Shown: piece by piece, positions 6,222 to 11,861 of the stretch
How the letters are laid out: every line of letters begins with the position of its first letter
Position numbering within the stretch: position 1 is the first letter of the stretch
Source of the DNA: Bacteroides sp. 43_108
GTDB taxonomy: Bacteria > Bacteroidota > Bacteroidia > Bacteroidales > Bacteroidaceae
NCBI GenBank assembly: GCA_001915545.1
Contig: MNQS01000166.1
Location: 1,321 to 13,449 of the forward strand
Direction: 5' to 3'
DNA length: 12,129 bases
The notes under the pieces: model-generated
Databases searched by the model: none
What the model saw: only the letters and a program-made list of their open reading frames with translations
Told to the model about the DNA's origin: nothing
Program-made: the position numbers and the translations under genes

Positions 6222-6993
6222 GTTAACGATGGTATGTATGACCTTAGTAATGTTTGTCTCCTGTGAGAGAGTAGCCCCTAATTATGCAGGTGTCCTTATG
6301 GAGAATTACGGCAAGCAGGGAAAGGAGGATTTCAAGATTGTTTCCGGCAAAGTGTCCACATGGGAATTGGGCACAGAACTTTTTCAGGTTCCGCTATTCG
6401 ATCAGCGTGGAGAATTCGCTGAAGCTGTCACACTGAAAGCTGCCGACAACACGGAGTTCAAGGCGTGTCCTACATACAGCTATAAAGTTATCAAGAACCG
6501 TGCCATTGATGTTGTCTTTGACAACAAGCATATTGGCCGTGGAAGTGACTTTATGTCTTCGTTGGAAGATAACATCTTGGAACCACGTATATATGATTTG
6601 ATAAAGGAAGAAAGTCGAAAGCATAAGACCGATAGCCTGATGGCTGACGGAGGGTCGTTGGTATTTGAGAAACGGTTGGAACAGATAGTTGACATGGAGT
6701 TTGAAAAAAGAGGTCTGCAACTGCTCACATTCTCCGCACAACTGGAGTTCTCCGAAAAGGTCCGTGAGAAGATTGACAGCCGGAATGAAGTGAACACCAA
6801 TATATCCGTACTGGACCAACAGATTGAGGAACAGAAGAAACGCAACGAGCTGGAACAGTTGAAAACCGAACAGGCTCTTATCCAGTCAAAAGGTCTTACC
6901 AAAGAAATTCTTTACAAACAGTTCATTGACAAATGGGATGGGAAGTCGCCGATTTACGGTTCTATCCCTGATTTGATCAGAATACAGAAATAA
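6205..6993 (+). CDS. SPFH/prohibitin-like lipoprotein, 262 aa
   Basis: Residues 1-20 are a lipoprotein signal: a basic start (MKRLIK), a hydrophobic core and a lipobox ending FVSC with Cys20. The body resembles the SPFH (band 7, prohibitin) domain. A beta-rich part holds WELGTELFQVPLFDQRGEF and AVTLKAADNTEFKACPTYSY, followed by the helical region DNILEPRIYDLIKEESRKHK and then FEKRGLQLLTFSAQLEFSEK. A coiled coil of Gln, Glu and Lys runs from about residue 205 to 235. There is no acidic surface-export signal right after the Cys, so a periplasm-facing anchor is likely. SPFH proteins form membrane rings that scaffold or protect other membrane proteins. A phage copy might shield the envelope or affect superinfection; that is inference. 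It overlaps the preceding membrane protein gene. Confidence 0.75.
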   Translation: MKRLIKLTMVCMTLVMFVSCERVAPNYAGVLMENYGKQGKEDFKIVSGKVSTWELGTELFQVPLFDQRGEFAEAVTLKAADNTEFKACPTYSYKVIKNRAIDVVFDNKHIGRGSDFMSSLEDNILEPRIYDLIKEESRKHKTDSLMADGGSLVFEKRLEQIVDMEFEKRGLQLLTFSAQLEFSEKVREKIDSRNEVNTNISVLDQQIEEQKKRNELEQLKTEQALIQSKGLTKEILYKQFIDKWDGKSPIYGSIPDLIRIQK

Positions 6994-7003
6994 CTTTGTT
7001 ACC

Positions 7004-7036
7004 TTGCCTTCCCGGTCTGTGAAGATAGGGAGGCAA
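7004..7036 (+). terminator. Strong hairpin before the tRNA-like gene
   Basis: TTGCCTTCCC (7004-7013) pairs with GGGAGGCAA (7028-7036), nine pairs with one bulged T and a 14-base loop. There is no T-run after it, so it is either a weak or Rho-type terminator for the operon ending at 6993 or a processing signal. It ends two bases before the 5' acceptor strand of the tRNA-like gene. GGGAGG occurs in both, giving the 3' acceptor strand two possible partners. Confidence 0.4.
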
Positions 7037-7038
7037 AC

Positions 7039-7205
7039 GGGAGGTTGGCGGAAATGGCAGACGCTAATCAAGATGTAAGGTGCAAAATTCTAGGATAACC
7101 GTTAATATCCAAGCCGGCAACCTACGAGACATCTTAGGGGAGCTGACTTGAAATCAGTGAACTGCAAAAACACCACTCATGCAGGTTCGAATCCTGCACC
7201 TCCCA
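7039..7205 (+). tRNA. Interrupted class II tRNA-like gene (anticodon TGA, Leu-like body)
   Basis: Acceptor GGGAGGT (7039-7045) pairs perfectly with ACCTCCC (7198-7204), followed by discriminator A7205. CCA is not encoded. TG and a standard D-arm follow: GCG, an 11-base loop with GG at 7056-7057, CGC (7062-7064). The T-arm is GCAGG-TTCGAAT-CCTGC (7181-7197). An anticodon arm, GCTGA-CTTGAAA-TCAGT, lies at 7142-7158 with anticodon TGA (7149-7151), which would read UCA (Ser). Bases 7159-7180 would be the long variable arm. Position 26 (T7065) and the anticodon stem are separated by 76 extra bases. Without them the RNA is 91 nt, a normal class II size. The D-arm and A73 look like tRNA-Leu rather than tRNA-Ser. 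The extra block may be an intron, an added arm or an inactivating insertion. Confidence 0.55.
7066..7141 (+). ncRNA. Structured 76-nt insert inside the tRNA-like gene
   Basis: AAGATGT (7070-7076) pairs perfectly with ACATCTT (7129-7135), closing the insert near both ends. Inside, TAGG (7091-7094) can pair with CCTA (7121-7124). GGATA (7093-7097) and TATCC (7106-7110) form an alternative stem. The segments AAAATTC-TAGG-ATAACC and GGCAA-CCTA-CGAG resemble the P and Q (P4-P5) core of group I introns as found in bacterial tRNA genes. However, the insert is far too short for a whole group I intron, and no R/S (P7) pair is seen. GCT occurs at both borders (7063-7065 and 7142-7144). The helices are seen; a splicing role is conjecture. 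Confidence 0.4.
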
Positions 7206-7251
7206 CTATAAATGAATAAACGTTGAATATCAAACTTTAAAAGAATTAATT

Positions 7252-7849
7252 ATGATGCATACTTGGTTTGAATGCAAAATCCGTTACGAAAAGGTAATGG
7301 AAAACGGCATGAACAAGAAAGTAACTGAACCCTATCTGGTTGACGCGTTGAGCTTTACTGAAGCAGAAGCCCGTATCATTGAAGAAATCACTCCGTATAT
7401 CAGCGGTGAGTTCACTGTTTCGGACATCAAACGCGCCAACTACAGCGAACTGTTCCCCTCTGAAGAAGATGCAGCCGGACGAAAAAAGCGGAGCGGAGAA
7501 AAAGACCTCCACTACCGTATTGGTACAGGCTTCCGATCTTCGCGATGCTGTAAAGAAACTGGACGAAGGAATGAAAGGTACAATGGCAGACTATCAGATC
7601 GCATCCGTAGCCGAAACCGCCATCATGGATGTATATCCGTATGAAGCTAAGGAAGTTCCGATATCCAACACTCAGATATCGGAAGGTGCTGATTCTCCTG
7701 TAGTACGCAATTTTATCCAGTCCCTACCGGATGGTTGCAGGACAACCATAACAGTAGCAGGAAAGCAGGTTGTTGTCGACAAGACCGGCAAGGACACGGT
7801 AGTAACCCCACATAAGGAAAAAGACGATGACATACGAGGAGATGATTAA
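7252..7849 (+). pseudogene. DUF4494-like gene broken by a frameshift
   Basis: The first part (7252 to about 7476) reads MMHTWFECKIRYEKVMENG and continues to TEPYLVDALSFTEAEARIIEE and GEFTVSDIKRANYSELF, the N-terminal part of the Bacteroidales DUF4494 family. The second part continues in the +1 frame from 7478, starting DEKSGAEKKTSTTVLVQAS, then GMKGTMADYQIASVAE and MDVYPYE, the family's C-terminal half. The segment normally between them, a Trp- and Lys-rich strand pair of roughly a dozen residues, is missing. This points to a small out-of-frame deletion rather than a point error. A phage-type tail follows (VVRNFIQSLPDGCRTTITVA). The 7252 frame alone would run to 7644 with an unrelated basic end. 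The A-rich stretch at the junction could prompt slippage, but toward -1, the wrong way. Family recognition is from memory. Confidence 0.7.
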
Positions 7850-8234
7850 AAAAGCGCAGTCGTACAAAATGCGCGGGAAGCCGAAGAATGACGAGCACCG
7901 CATACAGTCCGCTTGTGTCCGCTGGTTCCGTTTAAAATATCCGAAACTTAAAAACGTGCTTTTTGCTGTTCCCAATGGTGGCAGACGTGATGCCATCACC
8001 GGAGCGAGACTGAAGGAGGAAGGTGCGACCAGCGGAGTGTCAGATTTGATACTGCTGAAGAGCAACCGCTTCTATGGAGGACTTTGCATTGAGATGAAAA
8101 AGCCGGGAGCCCGCCAGTCTCCTGCACAAAAGGAATGGCAGAAGGATGCGGAAGCCAACGGAGCGAAATACGTCGTCTGTAAATCATTGGATGAGTTTAT
8201 GAAAGTGACAATTGATTATTTGAATGACGTATGA
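7827..8234 (+). CDS. VRR-NUC domain nuclease, 135 aa
   Basis: This is a single-domain VRR-NUC protein, a PD-(D/E)XK nuclease family in which phage members cleave branched DNA such as Holliday junctions. Key parts are EHRIQSACVRWF (23-34), FAVPNGGRRD (46-55), the GVSDLIL strand (70-76) with D73, LCIEMK (86-91) with E89 and K91, and SPAQKEW (98-104) with Q101. All predicted active-site residues are intact and the length is normal. The start overlaps the end of the broken DUF4494 frame by 23 bases, so translation may depend on ribosomes finishing that frame. A role in recombination and replication intermediates fits the neighbours. Confidence 0.88.
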   Translation: MTYEEMIKKAQSYKMRGKPKNDEHRIQSACVRWFRLKYPKLKNVLFAVPNGGRRDAITGARLKEEGATSGVSDLILLKSNRFYGGLCIEMKKPGARQSPAQKEWQKDAEANGAKYVVCKSLDEFMKVTIDYLNDV

Positions 8235-8273
8235 CAAACAGAAAAACTATAAACCATAAATTGAATTGCAAGT

Positions 8274-8717
8274 ATGGAGATAAACTGTAAATATTGTCCT
8301 AAAAACGATGGGACCGGCAACTGCCTCATTAACGGATGCCCCCTGCCTCCTGTCATAAAGGAGATAGAAGAAATGCAGTCCTTTTTGGAGATAACCGCAA
8401 GTGACAATCCAAAGGAGCTTATAGACCGCCTCACTGATATAAACGTCTATCTCGCACGCTCTGGCAAGCTGCTTGCTGACGCCAAGGCATATCAGGATCA
8501 GGTGACAGCGAATGTATATGCCAGCCACATGGAATTCATCTCACGTGTTCCCGCGACTGTCGCCATGAAATTTGTCGCCGCGCAAAGTGTGACCGCCAAT
8601 CAGATTGTGACATGGCTGGACCGTATAAACCGTACCCTCGTCCATGCCGGAGACAATATCAGGACCCAGATATCCTTTGCCAAACAGGATATGGCACTGC
8701 AAAGGAAAGGCTACTGA
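8274..8717 (+). CDS. Hypothetical phage protein with N-terminal Cys cluster, 147 aa
   Basis: The protein begins MEINCKYCPKNDGTGNCLINGCPLPP. Four cysteines in CxxC-x8-C-x4-C spacing at residues 5-22 could bind zinc. The rest is helical (EIEEMQSFLEITA; LTDINVYLARSGKLLADAKA), with a final helical segment rich in Arg and Lys (LDRINRTLVHAGDNIRTQIS). This resembles a small phage DNA-binding or single-strand-binding accessory, but I do not know the family. It follows the VRR-NUC gene by 39 bases, and the next transcription unit starts after it with its own promoter. The start at 8274 is the first ATG in frame and places the Cys cluster at the N-terminus. Confidence 0.7.
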   Translation: MEINCKYCPKNDGTGNCLINGCPLPPVIKEIEEMQSFLEITASDNPKELIDRLTDINVYLARSGKLLADAKAYQDQVTANVYASHMEFISRVPATVAMKFVAAQSVTANQIVTWLDRINRTLVHAGDNIRTQISFAKQDMALQRKGY

Positions 8718-8756
8718 TAAATAACGTTTAAATTATTGATATTCAGAAATATATTT

Positions 8757-8787
8757 ATTGTAATCCCATAACAAAAAGTTAACTTTA
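8757..8787 (+). promoter_or_regulatory. Bacteroidota-type promoter for the replication genes
   Basis: ATTG at 8757-8760 (one base off TTTG) is followed by 19 bases and TAACTTTA at 8780-8787, the same -7 element as at 790-797. The start codon at 8824 follows about 30 bases after the expected transcription start. The intergenic gap (8718-8823) holds no other clear signal; the ATTTG-N5-CAAAT palindrome is absent here. Confidence 0.55.
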
Positions 8788-8823
8788 CAATATATATAAC
8801 AAACTGATTATCAAACAATAGAC

Positions 8824-9324
8824 ATGATGAAAAAGGATACAAAAAGGAAATCATTTGTCTTCTATATAGAATGGCAGGAAGTGCTGATGGAATATCCTGA
8901 GGAGGTCAGACTTGAAGTGTACGATGCAATTATCAAGTACGCCGCATCGGGGACACTGTCGGAGCAGAAACCGTTGGCTAAAATGGCATTCTCTTTTATA
9001 AACAAACAGATAGATGAGAATTTGCTACATGAACCTCCAAGCGGAGAAAACCACTGGAACTGGAAAGGTGGAATTACTGATGATAACCACAGATGCAGGA
9101 ATTCAAGCGGCCATAGAAATTGGCGAAATTCAGTCTTGGAAAGAGACAACTTTACATGTTGCCGTTGTAAAAAACGTAACATGGAGTTAAATGCACACCA
9201 TATCAAACCATTTTCTTTATATCCCGAATTGAGATTCGATATAGATAATGGCATTACATTGTGTCGAGAATGTCATGTAAGACTACATAAAGAACAAATG
9301 AAATGGGAAAAGAAAGTTTTTTGA
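8824..9324 (+). CDS. Truncated DUF6291-like domain fused to an HNH endonuclease
   Basis: Residues 1-66 (starting MMKKDTKRKSFVFYIEWQEV and ending FINKQIDEN) match the N-terminal domain of DUF6291-type phage replication proteins and align with the start of the next gene. From GENHWNWKGG (74-83) the protein becomes an HNH endonuclease of the phage homing type. It has VLERDNFTCCRC (104-115), the AHHIKPF core (124-130), and LCREC (146-150) with H151 and H155. The zinc ligands are two CxxC-type pairs (C112 or C113 with C115; C147 with C150). Catalytic H125 and the DNGITL asparagine are present, so the nuclease looks intact. It seems that an HNH gene inserted into a DUF6291-like gene and left an in-frame fusion, or replaced its end. 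Its 3' end overlaps the next gene by 22 bases. Confidence 0.75.
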   Translation: MMKKDTKRKSFVFYIEWQEVLMEYPEEVRLEVYDAIIKYAASGTLSEQKPLAKMAFSFINKQIDENLLHEPPSGENHWNWKGGITDDNHRCRNSSGHRNWRNSVLERDNFTCCRCKKRNMELNAHHIKPFSLYPELRFDIDNGITLCRECHVRLHKEQMKWEKKVF

Positions 9325-10097
9325 TATATAAATCGTTTTACAAGCCTATATCGAAGTTATCGGACAAGCAACTTGGAAGATTATTCCGAGCTATATTCAA
9401 GTATCAACTTGGCGAGATTATTACGGTAGAGGAGGACATTGAAATAGCATTTGAGTTCTTCAAGAATCAATTTGAAATAGATGAAAACAAATACCATGGC
9501 ATTGTCGAGAGAAACCGTAGTAATGGAAGCAAAGGGGGTGCTCCGAAGAGAGCGAAGAATGATAATTCGGATGATATTGGAACAACCCAAATAAACCCAA
9601 ATAACCCAGTGGGTTTTTCAGAACCCAAAAAAGCCGATAATGATAATGTAAATGATAATAATAACTCTCTCTCTAGCGCGCATACGCGTGAAAACCTGGG
9701 CGATATTTCATCAGAAACATTCGATATGGATTTAGACAAATGCTTCGCGGACCTAAAGTCTGAGGAAGGATGGCTGAGGGATGCTTGGGAACGGGCATAC
9801 AGGAACGGATTCAGGAACTTCACTTTGGATGAATGCAAAGACAAATACGTTGACCTGTACTATTGGAAGCTAAAGGGGGAAGGCGTTACACACAAGTCTG
9901 TTTCAGATGCAAAACGCCATTTCTCAAACTGGTTGATAACGGAACTTAAAAAACAGAAAGATGACAGAGCAAGAACAAAAACTTTCAGCAGAGCTACAAC
10001 AGATCCGACAGGAAAAGTCATTTGCGGCGAAACTGAAACAGGAACAGATATACAATCTGGTGGAGCGTCACAAAAAGACTATTCTGCAAGATTTTGA
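9303..10097 (+). CDS. DUF6291-type phage replication protein, 264 aa
   Basis: The N-terminal domain (MGKESFLIYKSFYKPISKLS to FEIDENKYHGIVERNRSNGS) is the DUF6291 type, followed by the basic GGAPKRAKNDN linker typical of these proteins. A low-complexity Asn-rich segment follows (NDNVNDNNNSLSS). The C-terminal domain, about residues 140-220, contains GWLRDAWERAYRNGFRNFTL and ends DAKRHFSNWLITELKK, a helical module common in Bacteroidales phage replication proteins. By position, just before the helicase loader, it is a likely replication initiator or helicase-recruiting protein. The last 45 residues are encoded by DNA that also encodes the start of the loader. The start codon lies inside the HNH gene. 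Confidence 0.75.
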   Translation: MGKESFLIYKSFYKPISKLSDKQLGRLFRAIFKYQLGEIITVEEDIEIAFEFFKNQFEIDENKYHGIVERNRSNGSKGGAPKRAKNDNSDDIGTTQINPNNPVGFSEPKKADNDNVNDNNNSLSSAHTRENLGDISSETFDMDLDKCFADLKSEEGWLRDAWERAYRNGFRNFTLDECKDKYVDLYYWKLKGEGVTHKSVSDAKRHFSNWLITELKKQKDDRARTKTFSRATTDPTGKVICGETETGTDIQSGGASQKDYSARF

Positions 10098-10749
10098 ATA
10101 TGACCTGACGAATCCAGCCGAATATTACGCCCATCGTGATCTTGTCAGGCAGCTGGGCAATGATTATACTGGACGTGAATTCAGGGAGTTCGAGGTTGAC
10201 GAGAACAACTCGAAGGTATTGTCTTTCCTGCTGTATTACTTCAACGGATGCAGACTGGCCGAGAAAGTGTTTCCCGATGAGGATTACAAGATTCACAAGA
10301 ACCTGCTGATTGTCGGGGCACCCGGCACTGGAAAAACAATGATCATGCAGATTTTCGCCGATTATCTGCGTCTGACACGGAATCCCAGCCAGTTTGAAAA
10401 CCTCTCCGTCACCCAGATGATGAACTACTACAAGATGAACGGACACATAGACCTGTATTCCTACAACGAGGGGCAGTCAAAAGGATTCAATCCCGCCCCG
10501 TTCAATATCTGTCTGAACGACATAGGTTTGGAAACCGAGAATCAGAAGAGCTACGGTACCAGTCTTGACAGCGTGATAGACGAGTTTCTCTATGCGCGTT
10601 ATGAGATTTACCAGCAGTTCGGGAAGAAATACCATATCACCAGCAATCTGAACATCGGTGATTTCAGGAAACGGTTTGAAGGACGTCTGATTGACAGATT
10701 CAAGAGTTTTAATGTCATTCCCCTGCTCGGAAACAGCCGCAGGAGATGA
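9961..10749 (+). CDS. DnaC-like AAA+ helicase loader
   Basis: This 262-residue ATPase of the DnaC/IstB type should load the host replicative helicase at the phage origin. Walker A is GAPGTGKT (119-126), Walker B is ICLNDIG (183-189) with D187, sensor 1 is ITSNLN (226-231), and an RLIDR motif (242-246) near the end is the usual arginine finger or sensor 2 region. The N-terminal 110 residues are helical and charged and would contact helicase or the DUF6291-type protein. The next Met in frame (residue 127) lies just past Walker A, so the start must be at 9961 or a nearby GTG. Translation therefore begins inside the upstream gene, with 137 bases of overlap. It is followed by an intergenic region with control elements. 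Confidence 0.88.
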   Translation: MTEQEQKLSAELQQIRQEKSFAAKLKQEQIYNLVERHKKTILQDFEYDLTNPAEYYAHRDLVRQLGNDYTGREFREFEVDENNSKVLSFLLYYFNGCRLAEKVFPDEDYKIHKNLLIVGAPGTGKTMIMQIFADYLRLTRNPSQFENLSVTQMMNYYKMNGHIDLYSYNEGQSKGFNPAPFNICLNDIGLETENQKSYGTSLDSVIDEFLYARYEIYQQFGKKYHITSNLNIGDFRKRFEGRLIDRFKSFNVIPLLGNSRRR

Positions 10750-10750
10750 C

Positions 10751-10768
10751 AGTTATATTAAGTTAAGC
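10751..10768. repeat. Regulatory cassette AGTTATATTAAGTTAAGC (copy 2)
   Basis: It differs from 725-742 at one base. A TTTG element begins 42 bases after the repeat start in both copies, and both copies lie just downstream of a gene end. The shared spacing makes a common regulatory function more likely than chance. Confidence 0.5.
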
Positions 10769-10791
10769 AGATGCGTTTTTAAGATTATATT

Positions 10792-10806
10792 ATTTGAGAA
10801 ATAAAT
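10792..10806. promoter_or_regulatory. ATTTG palindrome, probable operator (copy 2)
   Basis: ATTTGAGAAATAAAT matches the ATTTG-N5-CAAAT pattern of 710-724 and 11441-11455 except for one base in the right half-site. It overlaps the TTTG promoter element at 10793-10796, a position where a bound protein would block transcription. Confidence 0.4.
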
Positions 10807-10820
10807 AAAAGTTATCTTTA
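10793..10820 (+). promoter_or_regulatory. Possible promoter for the gene at 10854
   Basis: TTTG (10793-10796) and TATCTTTA (10813-10820) resemble the Bacteroides elements, but the spacing is 16 bases rather than about 19. A weak promoter, or one that needs an activator, is possible. The match to the cassette of the first promoter supports this reading. Confidence 0.4.
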
Positions 10821-10853
10821 CATACATAAAAGAATTAATAAAAACCAAGAGCA

Positions 10854-11372
10854 ATGAACATTACGAAAGTTTTGGCGGAAGAAGTTGCCAATAAAATGGT
10901 AGAGCCGTTAGAAAAGAAAATCAACCTGTTGCATGATGAACAGGTCAGGATTACGGAAGAGGTGATCCGAAAATCCATTCCACAGGAAATCACCGACTGT
11001 TTTCAAAAGTTTCGGTCTTATTTCTCTGTTGCATATAGCATCACACTGTTTAACGGTTCCTATGAAAAACGTGTTGCCGGACTGAAAGGATTTCCCAGCG
11101 CAAACGCTTACTATCCTCACATTGAGGCGGACAGGGAAGTTATTGAAAAGATAGACAAACTGGAAATCGAGATCAGTGCGGTAAAGGATGAGAAGACCAA
11201 GGTATATGAATCAGTCGTTGCGTCACTTCTGACATTACGGACATTCAAAAGAATCAAAGAGAATTTCCCTGAGGCATACAGACATATTGCCTGCTATGAA
11301 GATAAGGGAAAAACATCCGTATCCCTGCCGATAGACAATATCATGGACACTTTGAAAAAATACACCGTATGA
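10854..11372 (+). CDS. Hypothetical phage protein, 172 aa
   Basis: This is a helical protein starting MNITKVLAEEVANKMVEPLE, with a long charged N-terminal region and a middle stretch (FQKFRSYFSVAYSITLFNGS). A probable coiled coil follows near EKIDKLEIEISAVKDEKTKV. The end reads LPIDNIMDTLKKYTV. I see no catalytic motif, Cys cluster or membrane segment. It stands as its own transcription unit between a promoter-like region and a terminator hairpin. The architecture (long helix, compact core, helical end) resembles small phage proteins linked to DNA modification, and a methyltransferase lies nearby. That link is weak, so the function stays open. Confidence 0.65.
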   Translation: MNITKVLAEEVANKMVEPLEKKINLLHDEQVRITEEVIRKSIPQEITDCFQKFRSYFSVAYSITLFNGSYEKRVAGLKGFPSANAYYPHIEADREVIEKIDKLEIEISAVKDEKTKVYESVVASLLTLRTFKRIKENFPEAYRHIACYEDKGKTSVSLPIDNIMDTLKKYTV

Positions 11373-11378
11373 CATCTT

Positions 11379-11408
11379 GGGGAAGTTCACATTTTACAAC
11401 TTCTCCCC
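11379..11408 (+). terminator. Hairpin terminator after 11372
   Basis: GGGGA-AGTT (11379-11387) pairs with AACT-TC-TCCCC (11398-11408): nine pairs with a two-base bulge and a 10-base loop. A T-rich run (11430-11440) follows only after about 20 bases, so it may be a weak intrinsic terminator or an mRNA 3' stabiliser. Confidence 0.5.
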
Positions 11409-11436
11409 TATTCTGCGGATAATCTGACTTTATTTT

Positions 11437-11459
11437 TTTTATTTGAAAAACAAATAAAA
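11437..11459. promoter_or_regulatory. Perfect 9-bp inverted repeat, operator copy 3
   Basis: TTTTATTTG (11437-11445) and CAAATAAAA (11451-11459) are perfect inverses around five A bases. Its core, 11441-11455, fits the ATTTG-N5-CAAAT pattern of the other two sites. It ends nine bases before the start codon at 11469, so a bound regulator, or the hairpin in RNA, could control this gene and the methyltransferase behind it. Confidence 0.5.
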
Positions 11460-11468
11460 TTTACTATT

Positions 11469-11861
11469 ATGCAAGAAACAACTCAATTGAATACACTGAC
11501 CAACATCGTATTTGTCCTCACGGACGTTTTAGAAACCAACCTTCTAGAAATGCAGCAGCAATACAAGAAGGAAGGCTTTGAACTCAGACACGATTCAAAA
11601 AGAAACTTCAACACAGCCATAGCCGCGATAAAGAGATTGAAAAGTGATGTGAATCATTGCAGCGAATCCACTCTGGAAAACTTCGGCAATGATTCTGACA
11701 TGGTGAACGCCATGTTGCTCACACTGATTGACAGATGCGGTGATGATGACAACCTCGCTTATAAGATGTACGAATACATTAAATCTTTCCCGTCCAAACT
11801 GAATCTAGACTTGGATTTGGATAATGCGTTCAGCCACCTGTTTAAAAAGGAGAAGTTATGA
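11469..11861 (+). CDS. Hypothetical phage protein, 130 aa
   Basis: This is a helical 130-residue protein beginning MQETTQLNTLTNIVFVLTDV, with a mid-section (RNFNTAIAAIKRLKSDVNHC) and an end (LDLDLDNAFSHLFKKEKL). No known motif is seen. Its stop overlaps the start of the DNA methyltransferase gene by four bases (ATGA), so the two are co-translated. It may be a partner or regulator of modification, or an unrelated early protein. The inverted repeat just upstream suggests tight control. Confidence 0.65.
   Translation: MQETTQLNTLTNIVFVLTDVLETNLLEMQQQYKKEGFELRHDSKRNFNTAIAAIKRLKSDVNHCSESTLENFGNDSDMVNAMLLTLIDRCGDDDNLAYKMYEYIKSFPSKLNLDLDLDNAFSHLFKKEKL

Noticed and set aside
6394..6902. Two minus-strand frames under the SPFH gene
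   Set aside because: They are shadows of a strong + strand gene, rich in Ser, Cys and Phe with no domain, and there is no minus-strand promoter pattern.
7039..7205. Full group I intron in the tRNA
   Set aside because: The insert is only 76 bases and shows no P7 (R/S) pair, and it is not in the anticodon loop.
7477..7490. Programmed frameshift at A-AAA-AAG in the DUF4494 gene
   Set aside because: The site would shift ribosomes by -1, but the second half lies in the +1 frame, and a conserved segment is missing, so a deletion explains it better.
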